Positions 1 through 9,432 of a stretch of DNA of 64,000 nucleotides are shown here, one piece after another. The stretch is from positions 3,782,001 to 3,846,000 of the forward strand of contig JAPFFF010000003.1 of NCBI GenBank assembly GCA_039105265.1, written 5' to 3'. A program made the translations under genes and the position numbers. Position 1 is the first letter of the stretch; each line of letters opens with the position of its first letter. Under the pieces are notes generated by a model. It was given only the letters and a program-made list of their open reading frames with translations. It made no database searches and had not been told where the DNA came from. Source of the DNA: Tritrichomonas musculus (lineage: Eukaryota > Parabasalia > Tritrichomonadida > Tritrichomonadidae).

Positions 1-883
1 TTTAATATATTTGCTCGAGGTCATTTTTCATTTTCCATAGTTAGCAGTCAGACTAGTTAAACACAAAAGTAAATTTAAATATTATTTTTTTATTCTCCAT
101 TATATAATTACCGTTATCATTTAAAATGTTACACGCATAAGAAAAACATATTTTAAATATTACAAGCTTGATAAAAATATATTTCTTATATTTGTGAAGT
201 TTGGTGAAGCTTTAGAAGAAGATTGATACATATAATTTAATGAATGCTTTGGATAATTTGAAGAATGTCGTTGATAATTTGAAGATTGGGGTGGATAATT
301 TAATATTAGTGTTGGAAAGATGAAGAATCGTACTGGTTAATTAAAAATTATTGTAGATCAGTTGAAGATTGATTCCGATAAATTAAAGATTAGCGTGGAT
401 AATCAGAAGATTTTTGTGGGGGAGTTGAATATCGTTGTAGATAATTCGAAAATTATTGAAGTTTAGTTGAGGATCGATGTGAAGGATTAGCATATATTTT
501 TTTATTTATGTATTGAAAAAATAATATATTTTTTAAAAGAAATTCTATGAGTATATGAAAAAAGTATTTTAACACCCTTTCAAAATGATCTATACGTTTA
601 CACCAAAATTAGTTCATTAAAGGTTATCTGAATTTTTAAGTAAACTTTTTGATAAATATATGATCGTAATTTATTCTCAAATATTTCATAAAAAAGAATG
701 TATTTTTTGATTTTAATCTTAAAATAAACATCAATACATTCTATTATTTATTTTTAGATATTATAAAATCACAAATACCAATTATAAAAAAAGATAAATC
801 TGCTTGAAATCTCGAGATCTCGGTAATTGATATCAAGTTTACAATTATTTTTATATCACATTTCATATCTGACATCATGATAA
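1..883. other. AT-rich spacer with no gene recognised
   Basis: I see no gene here. The stretch holds a degenerate tandem repeat at about 249-490 (separate entry). Its right part, from about 800, is rich in the words GATATC and GATAATCGAT, which belong to the dispersed palindromic repeat described at 884-985. Short open frames on both strands lack any recognisable motif and look like chance. Confidence 0.6.
249..490. repeat. degenerate tandem repeat, unit about 22-24 bp
   Basis: Words of the type TTGATAATTTGAAGATTGG recur with a spacing of roughly 22-24 bp and decay to the right. The first three units are clearest (about 249-310); later ones keep only GATAA and GAAGATT. If translated, the clean units give a VDNLKIG-like heptad, so the array may be the remains of a coding repeat, but stops follow quickly. 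Confidence 0.45.
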
Positions 884-985
884 TCGATAATCTCGATATC
901 AGATTTTTAAACTGATAATCGAGTATCAGATGCAAAAAAGTGACGTTTCTGATATCGATTCTCAAAATAACAAGTCTATCATGAT
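884..985 (+). repeat. dispersed palindromic repeat, copy 1
   Basis: The copy contains GATAATCGAGTATCAG, then AAAAAAGTGACG, then CTGATATCGATTCTCAAAATAACA and TATCATGATA. The same order of words occurs at 3090-3188 in the same orientation, and inverted near 59798-59870 and 60268-60369. The family is built of short self-complementary words (GATAATCGATTATC, GATATCGATATC). Confidence 0.6.
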
Positions 986-1341
986 ATTCGGCATCATTTA
1001 TATCATCTTCTTTGAAATGAGTGTCAATTGGATTATTATCTTTAATAAAAATTTAAATGAATTTTCAATTTGTGATGAACTCTATTTTTCTTCTGTCATT
1101 TTCGAAATTTGATATAGGGCTAGCACGAAAAAATGATCAAAACCATAAATAAAAAAAAGAGTTATGTATATATCTTGAACAAAGTGAGTCTTTCTTGAAA
1201 TACTCGGAACTCCTTTTGATGTCGTGATGTCGTTATCAGTCATTTTTGCATTTTAATAAAGATTAACAAATGTTATCAATTTAATCATATGTACCAGATT
1301 TCGAAGAGAATCTGTCAAGAATAATCAAAACTTTTAAAACG

Positions 1342-2375
1342 ATGTTGAAGCTAGGTGGCTCAGCAAAAAAACATTATGAAAAGTTCATCTCAATTTTGGG
1401 CTTTAATGAAAATGGAGAAGTTTGTCCTCGTGATCCACGAATGGAACCATTTTTTATCAGGATGCAAAAAGGTGTTCCAACGTCCAAAAATCATGCTGAA
1501 AGATTTCATCACTTCGTTAATGAATCACTTAAAAATATTAAAAATCAATATTAGAAACTCGGTGTGCTCACAAAATGCATTATCAAGCAAATTGCACATA
1601 TAAATGACAATGTTCTTAGAAATATTCGAGAATATATTAATACAACAAAACATTTTGCTCAACTCAAAGTTGACGAAGATGAAACTCGTAAACCAGAATT
1701 TTCAAACGATTTTTGTCAAAAACCGAAATGTAATGATGGATTTTATTATTCAACATTATATAAAACTCGCCTTCCGTGTGTTCACGAATGCTTAAATAAA
1801 TACTGGAGTAATAATGATATGCTCTTTGTATCAACACGAAGCTAAAGTCGCAAATTATTGAAAATTATCTTAAGAGAAGTGAATCAACCATTAATCAGCA
1901 TTATACTATTCCAAAGAATACATTATACAAAGTCGAAATCACATCTGAATTCATATCTGAATTATTCAAAGAGCAAGATTGTAGTATAATTTATTATCCT
2001 AAATGCTTTATTGAAACAGGTTTAGTTATGTTCTATCGAAATTCAGATTTAACCAAGATTTTAATAGCTCATTTGAATGAATTTTGCTTGAATCCAAATC
2101 AGAAATTCCCATCATGTAATATCATTGTTGATGATGAAACGTCTGATGAGAAATGGCTAAGAAAATCAATGTTAAATGAGAAATGTATCTTGCCATCACG
2201 ATATGAGGCTAAAAATATACCTGTTCACTATTTATATGAAGGATTAGATTATCAAATAACTCCTATGAGATGGAAAGCTGTTTGTAGAGCACATAAAGCT
2301 AAATGTATTCGCTACACTCAAAGACATATCTCGCAATTATTCAATAGAGAAGAATGTCAATTGTTGTCACAATAA
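1342..2375 (+). pseudogene. MULE-like transposase remnant (C-terminal half)
   Basis: Several overlapping open frames on the plus strand read as one decayed transposase. Around 1450-1520 they give GVPTSKNHAERFHHFVNE, and near 1725-1790 KCNDGFYYSTLYKTRLPCVHEC. The latter resembles the SWIM-type CxC...CxH zinc finger that follows the catalytic core of MULE transposases. The same two blocks occur in the same order in the fragment at 26864-27382 (PSTTNQIECKHGHRNEETP and CECG..YSSMF..DIPCPH), which supports common descent. A further open stretch to 2375 reads through an unrecognised C-terminal region (QITPMRWKAVCRAHKAK). The frame changes at least twice and the N-terminal catalytic part is absent, so the gene is dead. 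It begins about 230 bp inside the left 26-bp terminal repeat. Confidence 0.55.
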
Positions 2376-3514
2376 AATTTTGGCCAATTTGATGATTAAA
2401 CATGGGATCTTGTGCAAAATAATTACTGGGATCTAATAAAAGGCTAAATCGATTCTTTGGCAAATTTATATTTTTATATAAAAATTGATTAGCTCGATTG
2501 TGAATCGGAATTGTAAGAGGAGCAAAATAAAAATTATTTTTGATGTCATCATTTGATTATTCTGATTTCCATCTGCAAGTTGAACATTAATGCTTTGATT
2601 TGAGGTTACACTAAAATATAACGAGGTTGGATTTATTTCATTGTGATGATTTTGTTCAAAGCCGTTTTGATCTATCTTTATAATTGAAAAAAAATTAAGT
2701 AAAACTTTTATTATTTAATTCAAAAAATTGAATATCATCACAATTTTTGATAGGACCAGAATTTGAAAAGGAGTTTATATTTTACTGATCATTTCTTTTA
2801 TCACTTCATCTATATTTATATCATCATTGTCTGCTTTTTTCTGTTCAGATAATTCTTTTTCCATATTAAAATCGTTGATTAAAGTATAGCTTGAGCCAAA
2901 AGTGTTTTTGCTAAATTTGATAAAAAATTTATAACAGCAAAGCTCTAGTGAACGTTAGGCGGTGCTTCATTTACACTCCTCCCCGACCTAAGAAAGCGAA
3001 AAATGTCTGATAATTATTGGTAATCAATAATCGTTATCAAATTTATAAAACTTTTTAATATAACATTCCCTTTAGATGAACGATTTCCTTAGAATATTGA
3101 TATCATGTTTACAAACTGATAATCGATTATCAAGCTTAAAAAAGTGTCAACCCTGATATCGATTCTCAAAATAACATGCCTATCATATGAAGTAACTTAT
3201 CGTAAAGAAAATGAAGAAATAACTAAATGGATAATCACTGGATTTTTTATTATATATTATTGTTTTTTGTTTTGTTTCGATGACCATTGTAAATGGCATC
3301 AAATGAATAAGAAAATATATTAAAATCAAAATCAAAAGTCTGTTATAAAGGAAGTCATTATACAGTTGTATATAATGATTGGAAATACTCTGGCTGTCGA
3401 CCTTATTTCGGAATTATTTGAACATTTACGACTTAATATCCCAAAGAATATAAAGCTGCTGTTGTACAAAATATTATGAGATGTTTGTATTATTATGGCT
3501 CAGATGTTTGAATT
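2376..3514. other. spacer with decayed gene scraps
   Basis: No intact gene is visible. Minus-strand readings over about 2380-2680 give coding-like pieces (NEINPTSLYFSVTSNQSINV; INLPKNRFSLLLDPSNYF). Another minus-strand piece of about 50 codons ends at 2787 (ELSEQKKADNDDINIDEVIK). Plus-strand readings over 3230-3510 give YKGSHYTVVYNDWKYSGCRP. I recognise none of them. They look like remains of the same kind of AT-rich element genes found to the right. The dispersed palindromic repeat, copy 2, lies at 3090-3188. Confidence 0.35.
3090..3188 (+). repeat. dispersed palindromic repeat, copy 2
   Basis: The core reads ACTGATAATCGATTATCAAG, then TTAAAAAAGTGTCAACC, then CTGATATCGATTCTCAAA. Its reverse complement matches 60268-60400 over about 100 bp, including the flanking word AGGAAATCGTT. 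It also shares the same words with copy 1 at 884-985. Confidence 0.65.
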
Positions 3515-4306
3515 TTAAATTTCAATAATATAATAAGACAAACAACATACCTCCTTAACAATTTGATACAATTCGTCTTGTAATTGCTTTATCATATTAA
3601 AACTCTCATCAACCTCATTTTTGACTGACAAATTAAACCCAGCACAACAATGCTGATGATAATCTTTATTTCTTTTTGGATATTTGATTAAATAGTTATC
3701 AACCTTTGCTTTCAAAATCATGATATTATTAATAATTATTTTTGGTATTTCAGACAGCAAATCAGGCAACGAATCTCCCGCTTCGCTGTGAATTCTTTCT
3801 TCGAAAGAATTCCCGAAATATTTCGCTACAGAGCCGAATTCAAGCAATTGATTAATCTGTTTCTTTATTATATTTATATCAACAACTCTAGAATATTCAT
3901 TCCAATCTTTTTTATGTTCTTTCATACATTCTATCGAACATAGTTTTCTATCATCTTCATCATAAATTTTACATAATGTTTTTATAATTGGCGTTTTTGG
4001 TAAGTTAACCTCTCCTTCAGCTTGGGTCTGATTCCCATCAGATGACGAATTTTCTAATTGCTGCTCGACAACAAATAATTCTTTACGATTTCCATCTTTG
4101 TCTTCAACATAATATTTACCAACTGTATCATCAAATATTTTGAACAATCCTTTTTCATTTAAAATTGAATTCACTTGTTCTGTGGTTGAATTTGGTTCAG
4201 GAAGTTCGAATTCAGGCATTGCAGAGTTAACAGTTGTAGCTGTATCTAATATTGAATTTATGATATTTAATCTTATAAGTTCCATTTGAAATAATAATAA
4301 AATCAA
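3515..4306 (-). CDS. unknown protein of a relic mobile element
   Basis: This open frame of 263 codons has no recognised domain. The likelier start is the internal Met at 4285 (MELIRLNIINSILD), because the first seven codons lie in the AT-rich leader. The N-terminal third is acidic and Gln/Asn-rich, the middle has CKIYDEDDRKLCSIEC, and the C-terminus is helical with HQHCC. At 3790-3812 a perfect hairpin (GAATTCTTTC, loop TTC, GAAAGAATTC) lies in frame and encodes NSFEERI, which suggests an inserted small palindrome. The upstream leader resembles that of the Polinton genes further right (TTTTATTATTATTTCAAATG). It diverges from the gene at 4342. The function is unknown. Confidence 0.45.
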   Translation of the reverse strand: MILLLFQMELIRLNIINSILDTATTVNSAMPEFELPEPNSTTEQVNSILNEKGLFKIFDDTVGKYYVEDKDGNRKELFVVEQQLENSSSDGNQTQAEGEVNLPKTPIIKTLCKIYDEDDRKLCSIECMKEHKKDWNEYSRVVDINIIKKQINQLLEFGSVAKYFGNSFEERIHSEAGDSLPDLLSEIPKIIINNIMILKAKVDNYLIKYPKRNKDYHQHCCAGFNLSVKNEVDESFNMIKQLQDELYQIVKEVCCLSYYIIEI

Positions 4307-4341
4307 AATTACATTATTTTATAACTTTTATTAATATCTAA

Positions 4342-4560
4342 ATGGAACAATATAAAGAAGTTTCTGACTCTGTCTCAAGACAAAATGTAGATTTATTACC
4401 TGTGCATCAAATAGATGATTTAGAATTATTGAAGCAACTTATACGAGAATTGATTAATGAAAATGAAATTGCAGCTTTACGTAAATTATTACAGGTGAAC
4501 CAAAATTGTATGAAATTCAAAACGAAAAACCTAAATGAAGAATTATATAAAGATGGATAA
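4342..4560 (+). CDS. small unknown protein, relative of the 5197-5589 gene
   Basis: This short helical, charged open frame of 72 codons is unrecognised. Its pattern DDLELLKQLIRELINENE followed by LRKLL and LNEELY aligns with DEETIKKMIGELIQCKE, LLNKFL and LNRLYY in the gene at 5197-5589, so the two are probably paralogues within one element. It starts 35 bp from the divergent gene ending at 4306, so the two leaders share one promoter region. The element is a relic and this copy may not be intact. Confidence 0.35.
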   Translation: MEQYKEVSDSVSRQNVDLLPVHQIDDLELLKQLIRELINENEIAALRKLLQVNQNCMKFKTKNLNEELYKDG

Positions 4561-4799
4561 AGATTTGTAAAGAGAAATGGCGTAATGACATATATTATAT
4601 CAAAGCAAAAGCCTAAATATGAAGAGAATATTGAAAGATGTCAATCAATATTAAATAAAATCAATAATTGTTAATCATATTTAAATTATATTAAATGATT
4701 TCAAACTTATTAAATAATATTTATATATTTTTATATTCATCTTACATTATACTTATTTTAAATCTTATATAATATGCTTTTTTTGGTAAATTAAATAAT

Positions 4800-5162
4800 A
4801 TGAATAATATTTCACTTTTCGAGAAGCCTTTACTTAAAAGAACAACAGTTCAATCAGAGATTGACTCTGCAATGCAACAAATCTCCAATTTACCGCCTGA
4901 GCCGGATAAGAGAAACTCTTCAAATATTGAAACAGAGTTAGTGCTGCAAGAACCCCCAAGCAAACAAGAGAGCAAGAAAGAAAAATGGAACGCATACATG
5001 AGACAATATAATGCAAAGAAGAAACAAGAACTAGAAGATAGATTAAATAAAGTTGCATTAACTATAAACAATTGTGAGAAACTATACGATGTCAAAGAAA
5101 TTAATCAGATATTGATTAATAATATTGTTATATTAATTGAAATATGTAATAACAATATTTAG
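4800..5162 (+). CDS. unknown charged protein of a relic element
   Basis: An open frame of 120 codons that I do not recognise. It has a low-complexity N-terminus, a strongly charged middle (KQESKKEKWNAYMRQYNAKK) that could form a helix or bind nucleic acid, and an Ile/Asn-rich C-terminus. It is followed 35 bp later by the convergent gene 5197-5589. The reading frame is closed by TAG. Base composition (AT-rich, little codon bias) does not prove that it is expressed. Confidence 0.35.
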   Translation: MNNISLFEKPLLKRTTVQSEIDSAMQQISNLPPEPDKRNSSNIETELVLQEPPSKQESKKEKWNAYMRQYNAKKKQELEDRLNKVALTINNCEKLYDVKEINQILINNIVILIEICNNNI

Positions 5163-5196
5163 GGGCTAGAAAAAACTGCAATAAATAACAAATTAC

Positions 5197-5589
5197 TTAA
5201 TAGTATGAATGAAATAAAAGAATATTCATTAATATTGTAAGAAGCAGTAAAATCGATAATTTAATTAATTCAACCACTGATGATTCGTTAAATAATTTTG
5301 ACGATGATAATCGTGAAATAATTTCACCTATTATTTCATTATCATGTTTAGCATAAACCGGTTTATAATAATTCCTTTCAAAACATGATTTATTATAACG
5401 CTTTGTATATTTATAACCTTCAATATAATATAATCTATTTAATTCTTTAGATACAAGCTTATCACATTCATTGTTATTTTTGAGAAATTTGTTTAATAAT
5501 CTATATTCTTTACATTGAATTAATTCACCAATCATTTTCTTTATTGTTTCTTCATCGGTTAAATTATAAAAGCTAACTTCTTTATTCAT
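5197..5589 (-). CDS. unknown small protein with a possible C-terminal membrane segment
   Basis: An open frame of 130 codons. Residues about 9-55 match the 4342-4560 protein (TIKKMIGELIQCKEYRLLNK against LLKQLIRELINENEIAALRK). The middle contains GYKYTKRYNKSCFERNYYKP. The last 30 residues are hydrophobic (LIKLSILLLLTILMNILLF), enough for one membrane-spanning helix. The leader upstream of the start reads ATATTTTTAATTAACTAATAAATG, similar to other element genes in the window. I do not recognise a function. Confidence 0.4.
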   Translation of the reverse strand: MNKEVSFYNLTDEETIKKMIGELIQCKEYRLLNKFLKNNNECDKLVSKELNRLYYIEGYKYTKRYNKSCFERNYYKPVYAKHDNEIIGEIISRLSSSKLFNESSVVELIKLSILLLLTILMNILLFHSYY

Positions 5590-5758
5590 TTATTAGTTAA
5601 TTAAAAATATATTTTTGATAAATATTATGTGATTATTTTTGGTTATTTATAACTAATTTATAAACTCGAATTCTTTTACCTTTTTCATTAATCACTTTTG
5701 TCTTTATTGAATAACCTTGCGGGATATGGCTAAATGATTTAATTTTGAAATATTTATA

Positions 5759-6657
5759 CCAGGTGGTAAAAAGTCCGTTCGTCAGGGTTTTTTACAATGT
5801 ATAGTTAACATTACTATTTCATATTATGTACATATATTCTTTGAATTATAAATAATAAAAGTATATTATTTATTGTTGAAAATCTTTTTAATTAACTTTT
5901 AAAAAAAAAAATCAAAAAATAGTATGCGTTTATGTTTTTTTGTATTTTTAAAATGTATTGAAAAAAATTAAATGTATTTCAGAATGTGATTCTATTTCAT
6001 TTATCAAAATAATATAATATTAAGCTTAGTTTAAGAAGATAATATTGACATATATTTTGAAAATAATTATTTGGGTTTGAACCATAAAATGATGAATAAA
6101 CTTCAAACCATACATACATTCATCTCTTTTGATTAAAAAGTATTATAAAAAAACCTAATATTGGATTTTACTGAATTAATTTCTATATTTTAATATATAT
6201 GCATCTATACTATTTGAATATATGTATTTATTAAATATTTATTCCAATTATCAGTTTAAATGGTTTGATTGATTCTTATATGTGCAAAATTTGAACTTTT
6301 TCAGTATTCCAAAATTTTTGGAATAATGATAAAATAGTTGAATCTAATTCATAAATCATATTTATATTTATTTATTAATATATATAATAATATACAATTT
6401 AAACTTTTTATATATAATGTTTTTATGAATATAGAATGATTTTTAGCAATTGAAAATATCAATTTTAATAAGACAATTGAAATTTTGATATGCTTTAAAA
6501 AATTCAATTAGAAAATTATTAGTGAAGCACCTATTTGAATATTTCTTTTAGTTATTGATTACTATAAAAATTATCTATTATAATATTTAGATATAATAAA
6601 CAAATATTTAATATTCATTAAAATAATGATTGACGAACGGACTTTTTTACCACCCTG
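5759..6657. mobile_element. mariner-type MITE (899 bp) inserted in the helicase gene
   Basis: The left end is CCAGGTGGTAAAAAGTCCGT followed by TCGTCA. The right end, reverse complemented, is CAGGGTGGTAAAAAAGTCCG followed by TTCGTCA. Each end is preceded by TA, the target duplication of Tc1/mariner elements, and the CAGGG-TGG start is also typical of that superfamily. The interior is about 80 per cent A+T by eye, carries no open frame of note, and contains hairpin-forming words such as TTCCAAAATTTTTGGAA. It interrupts the 3' part of the minus-strand helicase gene: helicase-like reading flanks it on both sides (6660-6932, and about 5637-5757). Confidence 0.75.
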
Positions 6658-6659
6658 TA

Positions 6660-6932
6660 TAACAACTTCTTACCTCTGAATTTTTTTTGAAGGTCTTTCT
6701 CACTTGGTTTGAATTCAGGTGGTAAATCACTGGTTGCTGATTCATTTGTTTGTTCTTGTATTATCTCATCAATTATATCATTACCTAATTTCAACAAACT
6801 TTTCTTCCTAGAAATAGTGTCCATGCACATCCATGTATTTACTCGTAATTGATTCAATCTATAATCATATCTAATATCTGAAAGTTTAAATCCAAATTTA
6901 TCTTCAGGAACTTTCTTCAATCTCAGATACAA
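6660..6932 (-). CDS. segment of the SF2 helicase gene next to the MITE
   Basis: An open reading stretch that follows the helicase core directly on the minus strand. It gives LRLKKVPEDKFGFKLSDIRY and a charged tail rich in Lys and Glu, and runs into the right end of the MITE. It is probably part of the same relic gene as the helicase core at 6923-7981, as the region after the conserved helicase motifs. It has no recognised domain of its own. I describe it as a piece only. Confidence 0.4.
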
Positions 6933-7981
6933 ATGAATATCTGATTTTGATTTCTATTTCTGCCAATAAATTGTTGAGCACTACTAATAGTATCTACAGG
7001 TGTTTGAATAAATACAGAAAGAATATTTTCTGTTAGTGATTGTCCAGCTTGAATTGATGATGTAGCAATAAAAATTTTTACATCATTTGGATGAAACTTA
7101 CCTTCATCAGATATTTCAACATCCTTCTTCTCTGAATTATATAATGCTTTCTTATACTCATTGCTTATTTCATTCTTTAATTTATTACATTCATTCTTGT
7201 CCTTAACTTTGATTAATATCTTATCATATGTTTTTAACCATTCCGGAATGTTTTGAATGATTTCTTTTCGCTGTTTATCCATTGTTTCTTCCATCTTGTG
7301 AATATGAATGTTTCGGTCATACCTGATTGATGTTATTGGATGAGTTATTGTGAAATCTCTGAAAACTCTAAAGTTTGATATGTCTTGAATTGTTGCTGAT
7401 ATCAAACCAACTTTATCAAATTCACGACACATTTCAATAAGTGATAAATTTTCAAGTAATAAGTGAGCTTCATCAATAAGTAATGTGTATTCATTAGTAA
7501 TTTTAAGAGTCTGATTTTGGATTCTATCAATAGATGAACCACTTAGACAATATTTACCTGGTTTATCTTTATTTTTATATAATCCAACCTCATTCTTGAG
7601 TTCTGAATAGAATGATTCGATGATGCATCTTAAACATTTCGATGCCGTATAATAAGTTGTTATATCTATTGGAAAAAAATCATTGATAGCCTTTCTGAAG
7701 TCTGCAAAAGCATTCTCTTTCACCAATACTTTAATCGATTCGGGTATTGCAGAGCCAGAATCATTTATCTTCTTGTTTAACTTTGAATAGAATTCAAGTG
7801 CGATATTGACAGTTGGAACAATCAAAATATATTTACTCTTAGGAATAGTGTTTATCATCCATTCTCTTAATGCTGTGCTCTTTCCACATCCAACAGGAGC
7901 TTCACATATAAATTTATTGATGTGAGTGGTTCTTGTATTAATACAATCATCATATTCTTCTTTGATTGTAATGGTTTTCAT
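6923..7981 (-). CDS. UL9/origin-binding-protein-like SF2 helicase (relic)
   Basis: The protein shows the motifs of an SF2 DEAH helicase in order. These are Walker A APVGCGKST (residues about 28-36), LLIDEAH (about 167-173), an SAT motif in GLISAT (about 193), IATSSIQAGQSL (motif V region) and QQFIGRNRNQ (motif VI region). The SSIQAGQSL plus QQxxGRxRN arrangement is typical of herpesvirus UL9-type origin-binding helicases and of related genes in large DNA viruses and mobile elements. It would unwind DNA at a replication origin. It is the largest recognisable gene of a relic whose other genes are small and unknown. The gene is interrupted by the MITE and looks broken, with about two breaks. Confidence 0.7.
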   Translation of the reverse strand: MKTITIKEEYDDCINTRTTHINKFICEAPVGCGKSTALREWMINTIPKSKYILIVPTVNIALEFYSKLNKKINDSGSAIPESIKVLVKENAFADFRKAINDFFPIDITTYYTASKCLRCIIESFYSELKNEVGLYKNKDKPGKYCLSGSSIDRIQNQTLKITNEYTLLIDEAHLLLENLSLIEMCREFDKVGLISATIQDISNFRVFRDFTITHPITSIRYDRNIHIHKMEETMDKQRKEIIQNIPEWLKTYDKILIKVKDKNECNKLKNEISNEYKKALYNSEKKDVEISDEGKFHPNDVKIFIATSSIQAGQSLTENILSVFIQTPVDTISSAQQFIGRNRNQNQIFICI

Positions 7982-8040
7982 TGGTAATTGTTCAAAAACT
8001 TTTCAATCAATATAAGAATTATTTTTGTTATCTTCTTTGT

Positions 8041-8615
8041 TCATTTATTTGTGAATAAAATATCGTTTTTGTTTCATACTTTGTGATAAATTATGTGACT
8101 TTAAATTAATAGGTTCTGTAGTGAAGAACTCTACTGATTTTAAATTCGTAAATTCCTTAGTGTGGTATGCTGGAAACTAATGTCAATTGAAGGTAACAAT
8201 CCAGGACCCAGTCTTAATAGCGAGTGTGGAATGTTACCGAAGGTGACCGACGCACGAAGGCAAAAAGGCGCAATAGTGAGCGCAGCGAACGGTCTGGACG
8301 CTTGCGTACAGATTGCGACTCTTTTGTTCACTACTTAAAGTGATAATGATCTTTGAAATTTCAAAATTACAGATTATTTTCAACTTGATTAGATTGATCT
8401 GAAACTCATAAATTCATCATAAATTCTAATATTTATTAAAATATAATAATTTTTCTTTTTTAAAATAAAAAGCATAACTTTTTTTCTCTCAAAAAAAAAA
8501 AAAAAAAAAAAAAATTCACAAAAAAGAGTTTCCATACCTTTTATTCGTAGTTTTAAAAACTGTTTTCGGTAAAAATTTTTTACATTGAAAATTGATCTTT
8601 TCTTCTGCCATGAAA
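8041..8615. other. spacer with a GC-richer open stretch and a poly-A run
   Basis: The stretch 8155-8337 is clearly richer in G+C than its surroundings and is open on the plus strand for about 60 codons. It gives MSIEGNNPGPSLNSECG, then LPKVTDARRQKGAIVSAANG. NNPGP recalls the NPGP words near the N-terminus of some LINE ORFs and of 2A-like peptides, but one short match is not enough to name it. A run of 24 A lies at 8491-8514. No complete gene is seen. Confidence 0.4.
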
Positions 8616-9362
8616 AATTTTTTAATGACAAAAATTTTGATAGATTCCAAAATGCAGATTTTTCGGAAAATTTTCATTCAATTTTTTTTCAATTGAAAAA
8701 AGTACAAAATTTTGGAAAATCGCATTCAATTTTTTTTCCCCGACGGTTTAATAGAAAATGGCATGAGGATAAAAAAAATAAAAAAGTTACTTAAAAACCT
8801 GATTATTTTTATTAAAACTTTAAAAATACCTTTTTTTGTGACGGAACACTATTCGGATAAACTTAATTATCAGAATAGTATAAATTTGTTCATTTTTGTC
8901 TAATAAATGATAGAGCTAGTATTAATAAAATTATTCTGCCATGAAAATAGAGTAAAACTAAAAAGGATTTCATCAATATTCATGGTAAAAAAGGAAATAT
9001 GCATAGTGAAAAACTTTAATATAAGAAGAATACATGGATCAAATGCATTAATGCCATCATTAAAATCATACTCGTAAACATTTTTTGGCATATAATTAAG
9101 TAAAATGTTATATAAAAAGTTGAAATATTCTTAAGTCTGTAAAAAAAACGTAAAATCCAAGATCGTCATTACTTATGGCTTATGGGAAAAAACGCTTGTC
9201 TTTATAGTTGCTTGGTAAGCCGAAGAGTGATTAATATTCGCCAAAGAAAACAAATATGAGTGTGGCCACAACCGTAAAAATAACATTAAAATATTTGACC
9301 TTAACGTTTTTTCTAAAAAATCTGCATTTGAAGATCTATCAAAATTTTTTTTTCTGTCAAAA
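8616..9362. repeat. foldback repeat pair (about 45-bp arms)
   Basis: ACAAAAATTTTGATAGATTC followed by CAAAATGCAGATTTTTCGGA around 8628-8665 matches the reverse complement of about 9305-9355 (AAATTTTGATAGATCTTCAA, then ATGCAGATTTTTTAGAAAAA). The arms are about 650 bp apart and imperfect. The right arm lies just inside the 26-bp terminal repeat ending at 9432, so this may be a smaller, internally deleted relative of the same transposon family. Open frames inside have no recognisable motif. Confidence 0.5.
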
Positions 9363-9432
9363 ATGATCTCAATTTTCAAATAATTTATTTTATTTCGGGC
9401 AAAAAGGATCATTTTTTCGTGTTAGCCCTATA

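Larger units (their letters stand above)
1113..9432. mobile_element. region bracketed by a 26-bp terminal inverted repeat pair (possible composite transposon)
   Basis: Positions 1113-1138 read TATAGGGCTAGCACGAAAAA followed by ATGATC. The reverse complement of 9407-9432 is identical except for one base (GCTAGC versus GCTAAC). Both ends can be read with a TA target duplication. The pair encloses about 8.3 kb with a decayed MULE transposase near the left end, gene scraps, a helicase-bearing relic and a MITE. A shorter match (TTAGCACGAAAAAT) occurs alone near 15655. Whether the two ends mobilised as one unit, or are ends of two different copies of a smaller family, cannot be decided here. Confidence 0.45.

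Noticed and set aside
744-1112. Open frames on both strands around the left palindromic repeat
   Set aside because: They are made of the repeat itself, have no recognisable motif and overlap each other.
8491-8514. A24 run as a poly-A tail of a LINE or processed copy
   Set aside because: No coding sequence ends next to it and no target duplication was found; similar A and T runs are common in this genome.
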